This document shows, one piece after another, positions 1-5,099 of a stretch of 5,258 nucleotides of DNA (its first letter is position 1; every line of letters begins with the position of its first letter). A program made the translations under genes and the position numbers. The notes under the pieces are model-generated. The model searched no databases, had not been told where the DNA came from, and saw nothing but the letters and a program-made list of their open reading frames with translations. The DNA is from Rhodanobacteraceae bacterium (lineage in GTDB: Bacteria; Pseudomonadota; Gammaproteobacteria; Xanthomonadales; Rhodanobacteraceae): assembly GCA_025924775.1 (NCBI GenBank), contig JAICHS010000177.1:1-5258 (forward strand), given 5' to 3'.

Positions 1-991
1 CGTTGACCGCGGCGGCGAGCAGCGTGAGGTCGGGGGCGTAGTGCTGCAGCAACACGGCGGCCGGCACGTTGCTGATGACCTGCGACAGCACGATGCCGCC
101 CGCGTACGCGATGCGCGGGTCGTGCCATGCCAACGCGCCGATGTGCGCCTGCACCACGGGCAGCGCCGCAAGGTGGCCGAGACCGACGAACATGGCGGCG
201 AAGGTCACCAGCAGTGGCCAGTCCACCTCGCGCAATACCCGCCGGAAGCACAGGCCTGCGATCGCCAGCACGAGCAGCGCCGCGGGCACTGCAAGTTTGA
301 ATTGCAGCGCCGCCACCAGCGCGGCCAACAGCACCAGTGCGCCCACCAGCAAGGGCTTATCGACGGGCGCGGGTGTCGCGGCCGCGGCATCGAACCGCAG
401 GGGCGTGGCGGGGAACGCCAACCTGCACGCGATCAGCAGAACCGCCAGCAACACCGCGCCGGTGGGCGCGAGTGCGGCGACGTAGCCGAAGAACCCCAGT
501 CCCGAGTGTTGCCACAGCAGCAGGTTCTGCGGATTGCCGATGGGGCTGAAGGTCGAGCCCGCGTTCACCGCCAGCGCCTCGAAGATCACTAGCCGTTGGC
601 GCGGGATGCGCGCAACGCGGTCGATCGCCAGCGTCAATGGCACCACCAGGAACAACGCGACGTCATTGGTCAGCGCCGTCGCCAGGGCCGCCGCCAGCAA
701 CACCAATACGAACGCCAGTGCGCGCACGTGGCGCAGGCGTGCAGCCAGCTGCAGTGCGAGGCGCTGCACGTGGCCGCTGGCCAGCACGCCCTGGGTCAGG
801 ACCAGCAGCCCGCACAAACCCGCCAGCGTAGGCAGGTCCAGCCAGCCGAGGTATGCGCGCGGCGGGCGCGGATCCACCAGGGCCAGGATCGCCACCAGCG
901 CCAGCAGCGTCCACAACAGGTAGTCGTGGGCCACGCGCTGACGCCATGCGTGCGACGGCGTTGCCGGATGTATTTCCCGCGTGGCGGGCAC
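1..991 (-). CDS. ybiR: SLC13/ArsB-superfamily anion permease, YbiR-like (C-terminus beyond the window)
   Basis: This is a polytopic inner-membrane transporter of the SLC13/ArsB (ion transporter) superfamily; 330 residues are visible and the C-terminus lies beyond the left edge. Hydrophobic segments lie at about residues 24-39, 53-70, 91-121, 166-194, 213-250 and 259-278. The first inverted-repeat half carries the family hallmark LTNDVALFLVVPLT (107-120) followed by VNAGSTFSPIGNPQNL (142-157). The second half carries SQVISNVPAAVLL (303-315). These blocks match my memory of E. coli YbiR, including the LTND, IGNPQN and SQVISNVP motifs. YbiR is about 370 residues, so roughly 40 are missing here. 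The substrate is unknown; dicarboxylate, other anions or arsenite export cannot be told apart. An in-frame stop at 1009-1007 limits the start. There is no ATG, and I chose GTG at 991 with only a weak upstream GGGA. GTG at 934 is the alternative and would still precede the first membrane segment. The gene is divergent from the reductase at 1155. Confidence 0.85.
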   Translation of the reverse strand, partial: MPATREIHPATPSHAWRQRVAHDYLLWTLLALVAILALVDPRPPRAYLGWLDLPTLAGLCGLLVLTQGVLASGHVQRLALQLAARLRHVRALAFVLVLLAAALATALTNDVALFLVVPLTLAIDRVARIPRQRLVIFEALAVNAGSTFSPIGNPQNLLLWQHSGLGFFGYVAALAPTGAVLLAVLLIACRLAFPATPLRFDAAAATPAPVDKPLLVGALVLLAALVAALQFKLAVPAALLVLAIAGLCFRRVLREVDWPLLVTFAAMFVGLGHLAALPVVQAHIGALAWHDPRIAYAGGIVLSQVISNVPAAVLLQHYAPDLTLLAAAVN

Positions 992-1036
992 GGCTGAATC
1001 CCGGGGTCAACCCGTCAGGCGCGGGGATGCGCGGAT

Positions 1037-1054
1037 GGCATCGTGACAGATGCC
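1037..1054. promoter_or_regulatory. Operator-like inverted repeat, 6-bp arms
   Basis: GGCATC (1037-1042) and GATGCC (1049-1054) are perfect inverted copies separated by the six bases GTGACA. The centre-to-centre spacing of 12 bp is about one helical turn, which suits a dimeric repressor or activator. The site lies between the divergent permease and reductase genes, about 46 bp upstream of the permease start and 100 bp upstream of the reductase start. No specific regulator is recognised. Six-base arms can arise by chance in GC-rich DNA. Confidence 0.35.
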
Positions 1055-1078
1055 GCCGGCGGGTGCGACGCCGGCGGC
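1052..1078. repeat. Strong GC-only hairpin, 10-bp arms and 7-base loop
   Basis: GCCGCCGGCG (1052-1061) and CGCCGGCGGC (1069-1078) are perfect inverted copies around a seven-base loop. As RNA this would be a very stable stem. It lies between divergent genes, so it is not a 3' terminator of either neighbour, and no T-tract follows. It could sit in the 5' leader of the reductase mRNA, act as a protein-binding palindrome, or simply be GC-rich spacer. It overlaps the end of the preceding palindrome by three bases. Confidence 0.5.
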
Positions 1079-1098
1079 CGGGCGATATGCTTGCGCTT

Positions 1099-1114
1099 CA
1101 ACCCACACGGGTTG
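1099..1114. promoter_or_regulatory. Operator-like inverted repeat, 6-bp arms and 4-base spacer
   Basis: CAACCC (1099-1104) and GGGTTG (1109-1114) form a perfect inverted repeat around ACAC, ending 40 bases before the reductase start codon. A poor -10-like TATGCT lies just upstream at 1086-1091, with no convincing -35. This position would suit a repressor site or a leader hairpin for the reductase gene, but nothing identifies the binding protein. Confidence 0.35.
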
Positions 1115-1143
1115 CCGGGCGGACACGTCGGCGCGGCAGCCAC

Positions 1144-1149
1144 AGGAGG
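1144..1149 (+). promoter_or_regulatory. Ribosome binding site of the SDR gene
   Basis: A full consensus AGGAGG followed by T lies five bases before ATG 1155. It fixes the start: the open frame continues upstream to ATG 1050, but that stretch has no family similarity and no ribosome binding site, and the Rossmann fold begins right after 1155. Confidence 0.9.
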
Positions 1150-1154
1150 TTTCC

Positions 1155-1844
1155 ATGTCATTGGCAGGCAAGCGCGTCGCGATCACCGGCGCATTCGGTT
1201 CACTGGGCACCGCGGTGGTGCAGGCCGCGCTGGCTGCGGGCGCCAAGGTTGCCGCCATCGATCGCGCGGACGCGGCGCGCGACCCGGCGTCGCTGGGGGC
1301 GGCCCACGCCATCGGCGGCGTGGATCTCGCCGACACGGCGCAGGCCAAGGCCGCCATCGACCAGGCTGCGCAGGCGCTCGGCGGGCTGGATGCACTGGTC
1401 AACATCGCGGGCACGTTCCGCTTCGAGACCCTGGCCGATGGCAGCCCCGACACCTGGGATTTCCTGTATCGCGTCAACCTGCGCACCGCGGTCGCGGCCA
1501 GCAAAGCCGCGCTGGCGCACCTGCCAGACGGCGGGCGCATCGTCAACATCGGGGCGGCGTCGGCGCTCAAGGCCGGCGCGGGCGTGGGCGCCTACACCGC
1601 GTCCAAATCGGGTGTGATGCGCTTCACCGAGTCGCTGGCCGAAGAACTGAAACCGCGCGGCATCACCGTGAACGCGGTGCTGCCTTCCATCATCGACACC
1701 GCGCCCAACCGCAAGGATATGCCCAAGGCCGATTTCGCCAAGTGGGTGAAGCCGGCGCAACTGGCCGACGTGATCGTGTTCCTGCTGTCCGACCAGTCCG
1801 CGCCCGTCACCGGCGCGCTGATTCCGGTGGTCGGGCGGGTGTAG
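1155..1844 (+). CDS. Short-chain dehydrogenase/reductase (classical SDR), 229 aa
   Basis: This is a soluble NAD(P)-dependent oxidoreductase of the classical SDR family. The dinucleotide-binding turn TGAFGSLG is at residues 11-18, and NIAG, the variant of the NNAG motif, at 83-86. The catalytic set is complete: Asn108 (VNL), Ser136, and Tyr147 with Lys151 in YTASK. Asp36 at the end of the second strand favours NAD over NADP. The C-terminal part reads LPSIIDTAPNRKDMP from 176 and ends VTGALIPVVGRV, the usual SDR cofactor loop and last strand. At 229 residues it is slightly short for the family (about 250) but looks intact. The substrate cannot be inferred. It is a single-gene unit: the divergent permease lies upstream and fbp converges from downstream. 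It has a strong ribosome binding site at 1144-1149 and three palindromes in its upstream region that could hold its control sites. Confidence 0.95.
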   Translation: MSLAGKRVAITGAFGSLGTAVVQAALAAGAKVAAIDRADAARDPASLGAAHAIGGVDLADTAQAKAAIDQAAQALGGLDALVNIAGTFRFETLADGSPDTWDFLYRVNLRTAVAASKAALAHLPDGGRIVNIGAASALKAGAGVGAYTASKSGVMRFTESLAEELKPRGITVNAVLPSIIDTAPNRKDMPKADFAKWVKPAQLADVIVFLLSDQSAPVTGALIPVVGRV

Positions 1845-1865
1845 GAGGGACTAGCTGTTTTGGTC

Positions 1866-1899
1866 ATTCCGGGGGCGCGCATGGCGCGCAGCCCGGAAT
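1866..1899. repeat. REP-like hairpin after the SDR gene
   Basis: ATTCCGGG (1866-1873) pairs with CCCGGAAT (1892-1899). Inside it, GCGCGC (1875-1880) pairs with GCGCGC (1884-1889) around an ATG triplet loop, leaving only a small internal loop between the two stems. It begins 22 bases after the reductase stop codon, preceded by a GTTTTGG stretch but not followed by a T-tract. Such imperfect GC-rich palindromes with ATTCCGGG ends are common between genes in Xanthomonadales-type genomes, so it is probably a dispersed repeat that may also stabilise or terminate the reductase transcript. Confidence 0.6.
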
Positions 1900-1974
1900 C
1901 GGTTTCGCCGCCTGACCGGGCCGATTGACTCGCGCCTTCCTTGGCGCTCGCGCTGCGCGCCGCCTGCTGCGTTC

Positions 1975-1996
1975 GCGTTTGCATTCCCGCAAACGC
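1975..1996. terminator. Candidate terminator hairpin between convergent SDR and fbp
   Basis: GCGTTTGC (1975-1982) and GCAAACGC (1989-1996) are perfect 8-bp inverted copies around the loop ATTCCC. The hairpin sits about 47 bases beyond the fbp stop codon and 130 beyond the reductase stop, so it could end transcription from either side. No T-run follows on either strand, so a classical intrinsic terminator is not proven. An alternative pairing uses CTGCGTT (1967-1973) with AACGCAG (1992-1998). Confidence 0.45.
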
Positions 1997-2031
1997 AGTC
2001 GGGTTCCGGCCTGCAGCCGGTCCCGGAATGC
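1981..2031. repeat. Second REP-like palindrome next to the fbp stop
   Basis: The outer arms are GCATTCC (1981-1987) and GGAATGC (2025-2031). Within them, GGG (2001-2003) pairs with CCC (2022-2024) and CCGGC (2006-2010) with GCCGG (2016-2020). The element overlaps the hairpin at 1975-1996, so the two folds are mutually exclusive. Its CCCGGAATG (2022-2030) is the exact inverse of CATTCCGGG (1865-1873) at the other end of the same gap. The whole 1865-2031 stretch therefore looks like a pair of inverted REP-like units. Confidence 0.5.
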
Positions 2032-2042
2032 CGAGCGAAGAC

Positions 2043-3065
2043 TCATGCCTGCAAGGCGTGGCCCGCGTCGTCGTGATACTTGGTTGCGGTCTCGACCTCG
2101 TGCTTCGAGCCCAGGAACACCGGCACCCGCTGGTGCAGGTGTTCGGGTTGCACGTCCAGCAGGCGCGCGCGCCCGGTGGTCGCGGCACCGCCGGCCTGCT
2201 CCACGATGAAGCTCATCGGGTTGGCCTCGTACATCAGGCGCAGCTTGCCGCCCTTGGATTTCACCTTCTCGTCGAGCGGGTAGATGAAGATGCCGCCGCG
2301 CGTCAGGATGCGGTGCACGTCGGCCACCATCGAGGCTACCCAGCGCATGTTGAAGTCACGCCCGCGCGGGCCGATTTTGCCCGCCAGCAGGTCCGCGACG
2401 TAGCGCTGCATCGGCGCTTCCCAGAAGCGCTGGTTGGACATGTTGACCGCGAACTCCGAGGTGTCCTCCGGGATCGTCGCATTGGCGCGGGTCAGGCGGA
2501 AGCTGCCGATCTCGCGGTCCAGCGTGAACACGTTGACGCCGTGGCCGGTGGTCAGCACCAGCAAGGTGTTGGGCCCGTACACGCAGTAGCCCGCTGCAAC
2601 CTGTCGCGTGCCCGGTTGCAGGAAGGCCTTTTCGCCCGGTTCGGTCACGCCTTCCGGGCAGCGCAGCACCGAGAAGATCGTGCCGACCGAAATGTTGACG
2701 TCGATGTTGCTGGAGCCGTCCAGCGGGTCGAACAGCAACAGGTAGTTGCCCTTCGGATAGGCGTCGGGAATCGGGTAGGGATCGGCCATTTCCTCCGACG
2801 CGCAGGCGGCGAGGTGCCCGCCCCAGGCGTTGGCTTCCAGCAGGATCTCGTTGGAGATTACATCCAGTTTTTTCTGCGCCTCGCCCTGCACGTTGCCGGT
2901 GCCGGCCTCACCCAGCACGCCGCCCAACGCCCCCTTGCCGATGGCGATGGAGATGCGCTTGCAGGCGCGCGCGACCACTTCGATCAGCAGCCGCAGCTCG
3001 CCGTTGACGTTGTGGTGGCGACGCTGTTCCTCGATCAGGTGCTGGGTAAGCGAGATGGGTTGCAT
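2043..3065 (-). CDS. fbp: Class I fructose-1,6-bisphosphatase, 340 aa
   Basis: This cytosolic enzyme hydrolyses fructose 1,6-bisphosphate to fructose 6-phosphate and phosphate, the committed step of gluconeogenesis. The length is normal for the family. The class I features are all present: the KGALGGVLG region (44-52), the metal-ligand pair Glu91-Glu92 in CASEEM, the FDPLDGSSN motif at 112-120 with Asp113 and Asp116, and the signature KLRLMYEANPMS (274-285) with Glu280 as a further metal ligand. NMSNQR (208-213) and RGGIFIYP (256-263), part of the substrate pocket, are conserved. The start at 3065 is chosen because the family N-terminus (SLTQHLIEEQ here) begins there and GGAA lies six bases upstream. 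The frame stays open to an ATG at 3158, but that extension has no family character and covers the palindromes in the promoter gap. The gene is transcribed divergently from the glutathione transferase and convergently with the reductase. Glycolytic or gluconeogenic control cannot be read from the sequence. Confidence 0.98.
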   Translation of the reverse strand: MQPISLTQHLIEEQRRHHNVNGELRLLIEVVARACKRISIAIGKGALGGVLGEAGTGNVQGEAQKKLDVISNEILLEANAWGGHLAACASEEMADPYPIPDAYPKGNYLLLFDPLDGSSNIDVNISVGTIFSVLRCPEGVTEPGEKAFLQPGTRQVAAGYCVYGPNTLLVLTTGHGVNVFTLDREIGSFRLTRANATIPEDTSEFAVNMSNQRFWEAPMQRYVADLLAGKIGPRGRDFNMRWVASMVADVHRILTRGGIFIYPLDEKVKSKGGKLRLMYEANPMSFIVEQAGGAATTGRARLLDVQPEHLHQRVPVFLGSKHEVETATKYHDDAGHALQA

Positions 3066-3121
3066 GACGGGTTCCGTGTGCAGGGCAGGCCATTGTCCCG
3101 GCTTCGCGCAACGGTTGCCAG

Positions 3122-3145
3122 CTGCTGACAGGACGTTGTCAGCAG
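3122..3145. promoter_or_regulatory. Operator-like perfect palindrome, 9-bp arms, between fbp and gst
   Basis: CTGCTGACA (3122-3130) and TGTCAGCAG (3137-3145) are perfect inverted copies around the six bases GGACGT. The site is 57 bases upstream of the fbp start and 43 upstream of the transferase start, so one bound dimer could affect both. Nine-base perfect arms of mixed composition are less likely to be chance than the all-GC palindromes elsewhere in the window. A smaller one, GCAACGGTTGC, lies just to its left at 3108-3118. No known consensus is recognised. Confidence 0.5.
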
Positions 3146-3146
3146 G

Positions 3147-3165
3147 GCGGCCACACACTGGCCGC
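3147..3165. repeat. Leader hairpin upstream of gst, 7-bp arms and 5-base loop
   Basis: GCGGCCA (3147-3153) and TGGCCGC (3159-3165) are perfect inverted copies around CACAC. The stem ends 10 bases before the ribosome binding site of the transferase gene and starts two bases after the preceding palindrome. In the plus-strand transcript it would be a 5'-leader hairpin; alternatively it is a second protein site. There is no T-tract, so a terminator is unlikely. Confidence 0.45.
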
Positions 3166-3175
3166 GCCCAAACCG

Positions 3176-3181
3176 AAGGAG
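3176..3181 (+). promoter_or_regulatory. Ribosome binding site of the gst gene
   Basis: AAGGAG lies six bases before ATG 3188, an ideal spacing, and sets the first gene of the operon to start there. Confidence 0.85.
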
Positions 3182-3187
3182 CCGGCC

Positions 3188-3829
3188 ATGACCCCGCTTT
3201 TCCCCGTCACCTTTTTCCATGCGCCACACAGCCGTTCCGGCATCACGCGCGCCCTGTTCGAGGAACTCGGCGTGGGCTGCGACATGGTTACGCTGAATCT
3301 CAAGGCCGGCGAGCAACGCAGCGCCGAATACCTTGCGATCAATCCCATGGGCAAGGTGCCCGCGATCCGCCACGAGGGCGTGCTGATCACCGAGCAGCCG
3401 GCCATCCTGATGTACCTTGCCGACCTGTACCCGGAAAAGGGCCTGGCGCCCGCGATCGACGACCCGCTGCGCGGCGCGTACCTGCGCTGGATGGTGTTCT
3501 ACGGTTCGTGCTTCGAGCCCGCCATCTCGGACCGTTCGCAGCAACATGAACCCTTGCCGCAGATCGCCTGCGCCTACGGCGACTACGCCAGCGTGATGCG
3601 CGTCATCGCCGCGCAGCTGGCGGCCGGGCCGTGGTTGCTGGGCGAGCGCTTCACCGCCGCCGACGTGCTGTGGGGTGGCGCGCTTAACTACGGGCTGATG
3701 ACGGAGTTGGTACCGGACTGGCCGGTGTTTCGCGAGTACGTCGAGCGCGTGCAATCGCGGCCGACGATCCGGCGTGCGTTCGAGCAGGACGAGGAATTGG
3801 CGCGGGAGCAGGAGGTCGTTGCGGCATGA
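3188..3829 (+). CDS. Glutathione S-transferase family protein, 213 aa
   Basis: This is a cytosolic enzyme of the GST superfamily, expected to bind glutathione and conjugate or reduce an electrophilic substrate. The N-terminal thioredoxin-like domain (about 5-83) shows FFHAPHSRS (9-17), where Ser15 or Ser17 rather than a cysteine probably activates the thiol; INPMGKVPAI (51-60) with the cis-proline Pro58; and TEQPAI (68-73), where Glu69 should hold the gamma-glutamyl group. Gln70 replaces the usual serine. The all-helical C-terminal domain (about 92-205) carries the capping box in GERFTAADVLWG (152-163), with Thr156 and Asp159. The length is normal. The protein type, with KAGEQR near 40 and INPMGKVPAIRH, is familiar from many Proteobacteria, but the substrate is not known. 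It is the first gene of a four-gene operon; its TGA overlaps the next ATG. The palindromes at 3122-3165 are the likely control region. Confidence 0.95.
   Translation: MTPLFPVTFFHAPHSRSGITRALFEELGVGCDMVTLNLKAGEQRSAEYLAINPMGKVPAIRHEGVLITEQPAILMYLADLYPEKGLAPAIDDPLRGAYLRWMVFYGSCFEPAISDRSQQHEPLPQIACAYGDYASVMRVIAAQLAAGPWLLGERFTAADVLWGGALNYGLMTELVPDWPVFREYVERVQSRPTIRRAFEQDEELAREQEVVAA
3810..3815 (+). promoter_or_regulatory. Ribosome binding site of the DUF1579-like gene, inside gst
   Basis: AGGAGG lies within the last codons of the transferase gene, 10 bases before ATG 3826. Together with the ATGA overlap it supports that start and suggests translational coupling. Confidence 0.7.
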
Positions 3830-4350
3830 ACACCGCGAGCGCCAAACCGATGTTGCATCCAGTGCCGCGTGATTTCGATTTCGAGTTCGGTCGCTGGCGC
3901 GTGCACAACGAGCGCCTGAAATCGCGCCTCGCCGGATGCCGGGAATGGGAACGTTTCGAAGCCGCCGGCGAATGCCATCCGATCCTGGGCGGCATGGGCA
4001 ACCGCGAGGAACTGGTCACGGATGAATTCGGCGATACCCGTTTCATCGGGACCGCGCTGCGCCTGTTCAACCCGTCCGCGCGGGAATGGAGCATCTGGTG
4101 GGCCGACAATCGCCGTGGCGTGCTCGAGCCGCCGGTACACGGCGCGTTCGCAGACGGCATCGGCACCTTTCACGGTGACGACATGCATGCCGGCCGTGCG
4201 GTGAGGGTGCGCTTCGTCTGGGATGCACGAGACGCGGCACGGCCGCGCTGGGAACAGGCGTTCTCGGCAGACGCGGGCGCGACGTGGGAAACCAACTGGG
4301 TGATGGTGTTCACCCGCCTCGCTGCCGGCGAAGCAGGCGTCAATGCATGA
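3826..4350 (+). CDS. DUF1579-like small beta-barrel protein, 174 aa
   Basis: This is a soluble protein of unknown function. There is no signal peptide and no membrane segment. The sequence opens with DFDFEFGRWRVHNERLK (16-32), followed by FEAAGECHPILGGMGNREE (44-62), a tryptophan-rich strand WSIWWADN (87-94 region), a glycine turn GIGTFHGDDM (111-120), and finally WEQAFSADAGATWETNWVM (142-160). The pattern of alternating aromatic strands and an FxxGxWxVH opening matches what I recall of DUF1579-type proteins, a calycin-like barrel group with no settled function, and in such barrels the aromatic residues usually line a ligand pocket. A heme or lipid ligand would be speculation. Only the family assignment is offered, from memory. 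The start overlaps the transferase stop (ATGA at 3826-3829) and the end overlaps the next start, so it is made as part of the operon. Confidence 0.85.
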   Translation: MNTASAKPMLHPVPRDFDFEFGRWRVHNERLKSRLAGCREWERFEAAGECHPILGGMGNREELVTDEFGDTRFIGTALRLFNPSAREWSIWWADNRRGVLEPPVHGAFADGIGTFHGDDMHAGRAVRVRFVWDARDAARPRWEQAFSADAGATWETNWVMVFTRLAAGEAGVNA

Positions 4351-5099
4351 ACGCCGGAACGGAATCGAGCGCGCCGCGGGCCGCCGATTGCACGGTGGTT
4401 GAACTGCGTCAGTACACCCTGCGTCCGCGCGCGCGCGAAACGCTGATCGGGCTGTTCGAGCGCGAATTCGTGGAATCGCAGGAAGCCTGCGGCGCCAGCG
4501 TGATCGGTACCTTCCGCGACCTCGACCAGCCGGATCGCTTCGTCTGGCTGCGCGGCTTCGCCGACATGCATGCGCGCCGGCGGGTGCTGGCGGATTTTTA
4601 CGGCGGTCCGGTCTGGAAGGCGCATCGTGATGCGGCCAATGCCACGATGATCGATTCGGACGACGTTCTGCTGTTGCACCCGGCGTGGCCGGGCGCGGGG
4701 TTCGACCTGGATCCGGGCAGACGCCCCGCCGGCGGAAGTGGAACCGCGGGCGAGGAATTGGTGATTGGGCGAATTTACCCGTTCGCCGCGCCGGTCGATT
4801 CCGCCTTTGTCGTGTGGTTCCGGCGCGAAGTCGTTGCCCTGTTCGACGAACTCGGCGCGGCCACCGCCGCGGTCTTCGTCACGGAAGATGCGAAGAACGA
4901 CTTTCCCGCGCTGCCGGTGCGCGAGGACGCGCACGTCCTCGCCTGGTTCACGCGCTTCGCCGGGCATGCGGTATACGCGCGTTTTTTCGACGCAGTGGCG
5001 CATTCGGAGCGCTGGAACCGGGAACTGCTGCCGGAGTTGCAAGGCCGGTTGCACGGCAAACCGCCGTTGCTGCGTCTGGCGCCGACCGCCTGTTCCTGA
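4347..5099 (+). CDS. NIPSNAP-family protein, two ferredoxin-like domains, 250 aa
   Basis: This is a soluble protein of the NIPSNAP family (dimeric alpha/beta-barrel fold), named after a mitochondrial protein; its biochemical role in bacteria is not established. The first domain shows VVELRQYTLRPR (17-28), the typical opening strand, then FVWLRGFADMHARRRVLADF (65-84), FYGGPVWKAHRDAAN (84-98) and DSDDVLLLHP (103-112). A linker rich in Gly and Pro (about 113-137) leads to a second, more diverged domain with FVVWFRREVVALFDELGA (154-171), an AWFTRF strand (199-204) and a final helix after FFDAVAHSERW (213-223). ATG 4347 is chosen because it overlaps the previous TGA (ATGA); an in-frame ATG at 4284 lies deep in the preceding gene. 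The ribosome binding site is weak (AGCAGG), consistent with coupled translation. The codons for Arg212-Phe213-Phe214 contain a T TTT TTC run at 4982-4988, a -1 slippery motif discussed in the findings. Confidence 0.92.
   Translation: MNAGTESSAPRAADCTVVELRQYTLRPRARETLIGLFEREFVESQEACGASVIGTFRDLDQPDRFVWLRGFADMHARRRVLADFYGGPVWKAHRDAANATMIDSDDVLLLHPAWPGAGFDLDPGRRPAGGSGTAGEELVIGRIYPFAAPVDSAFVVWFRREVVALFDELGAATAAVFVTEDAKNDFPALPVREDAHVLAWFTRFAGHAVYARFFDAVAHSERWNRELLPELQGRLHGKPPLLRLAPTACS

Noticed and set aside
41..923. Plus-strand open frames opposite the permease
   Set aside because: The minus strand encodes a transporter with conserved LTND, IGNPQN and SNVP motifs; the plus-strand products are Arg/Gln/Ala-rich shadows.
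1064..1091. Sigma-70-like promoter for the SDR gene, TGCGAC with TATGCT
   Set aside because: The -10-like TATGCT is acceptable, but the -35 match is poor and falls in the hairpin at 1052-1078; not strong enough to call.
3066..3121. Promoter for fbp on the minus strand (TTGCGC or CTGACA as -35)
   Set aside because: No -35 element had a reasonable -10 at 16-18 bases, so no promoter is called although one must lie in this gap.
1941..3128. Long plus-strand open frame (395 codons) opposite fbp
   Set aside because: It is antisense to a clear fructose bisphosphatase, its product is low in complexity (His, Gln, Arg, Ala rich) with no recognisable domain, and such frames are common opposite GC-rich genes.
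4170..5054. Minus-strand open frame (294 codons) opposite the DUF1579-like and NIPSNAP genes
   Set aside because: It overlaps two well-supported genes on the other strand, its product is Arg/Gln-rich without any motif, and it has no ribosome binding site.
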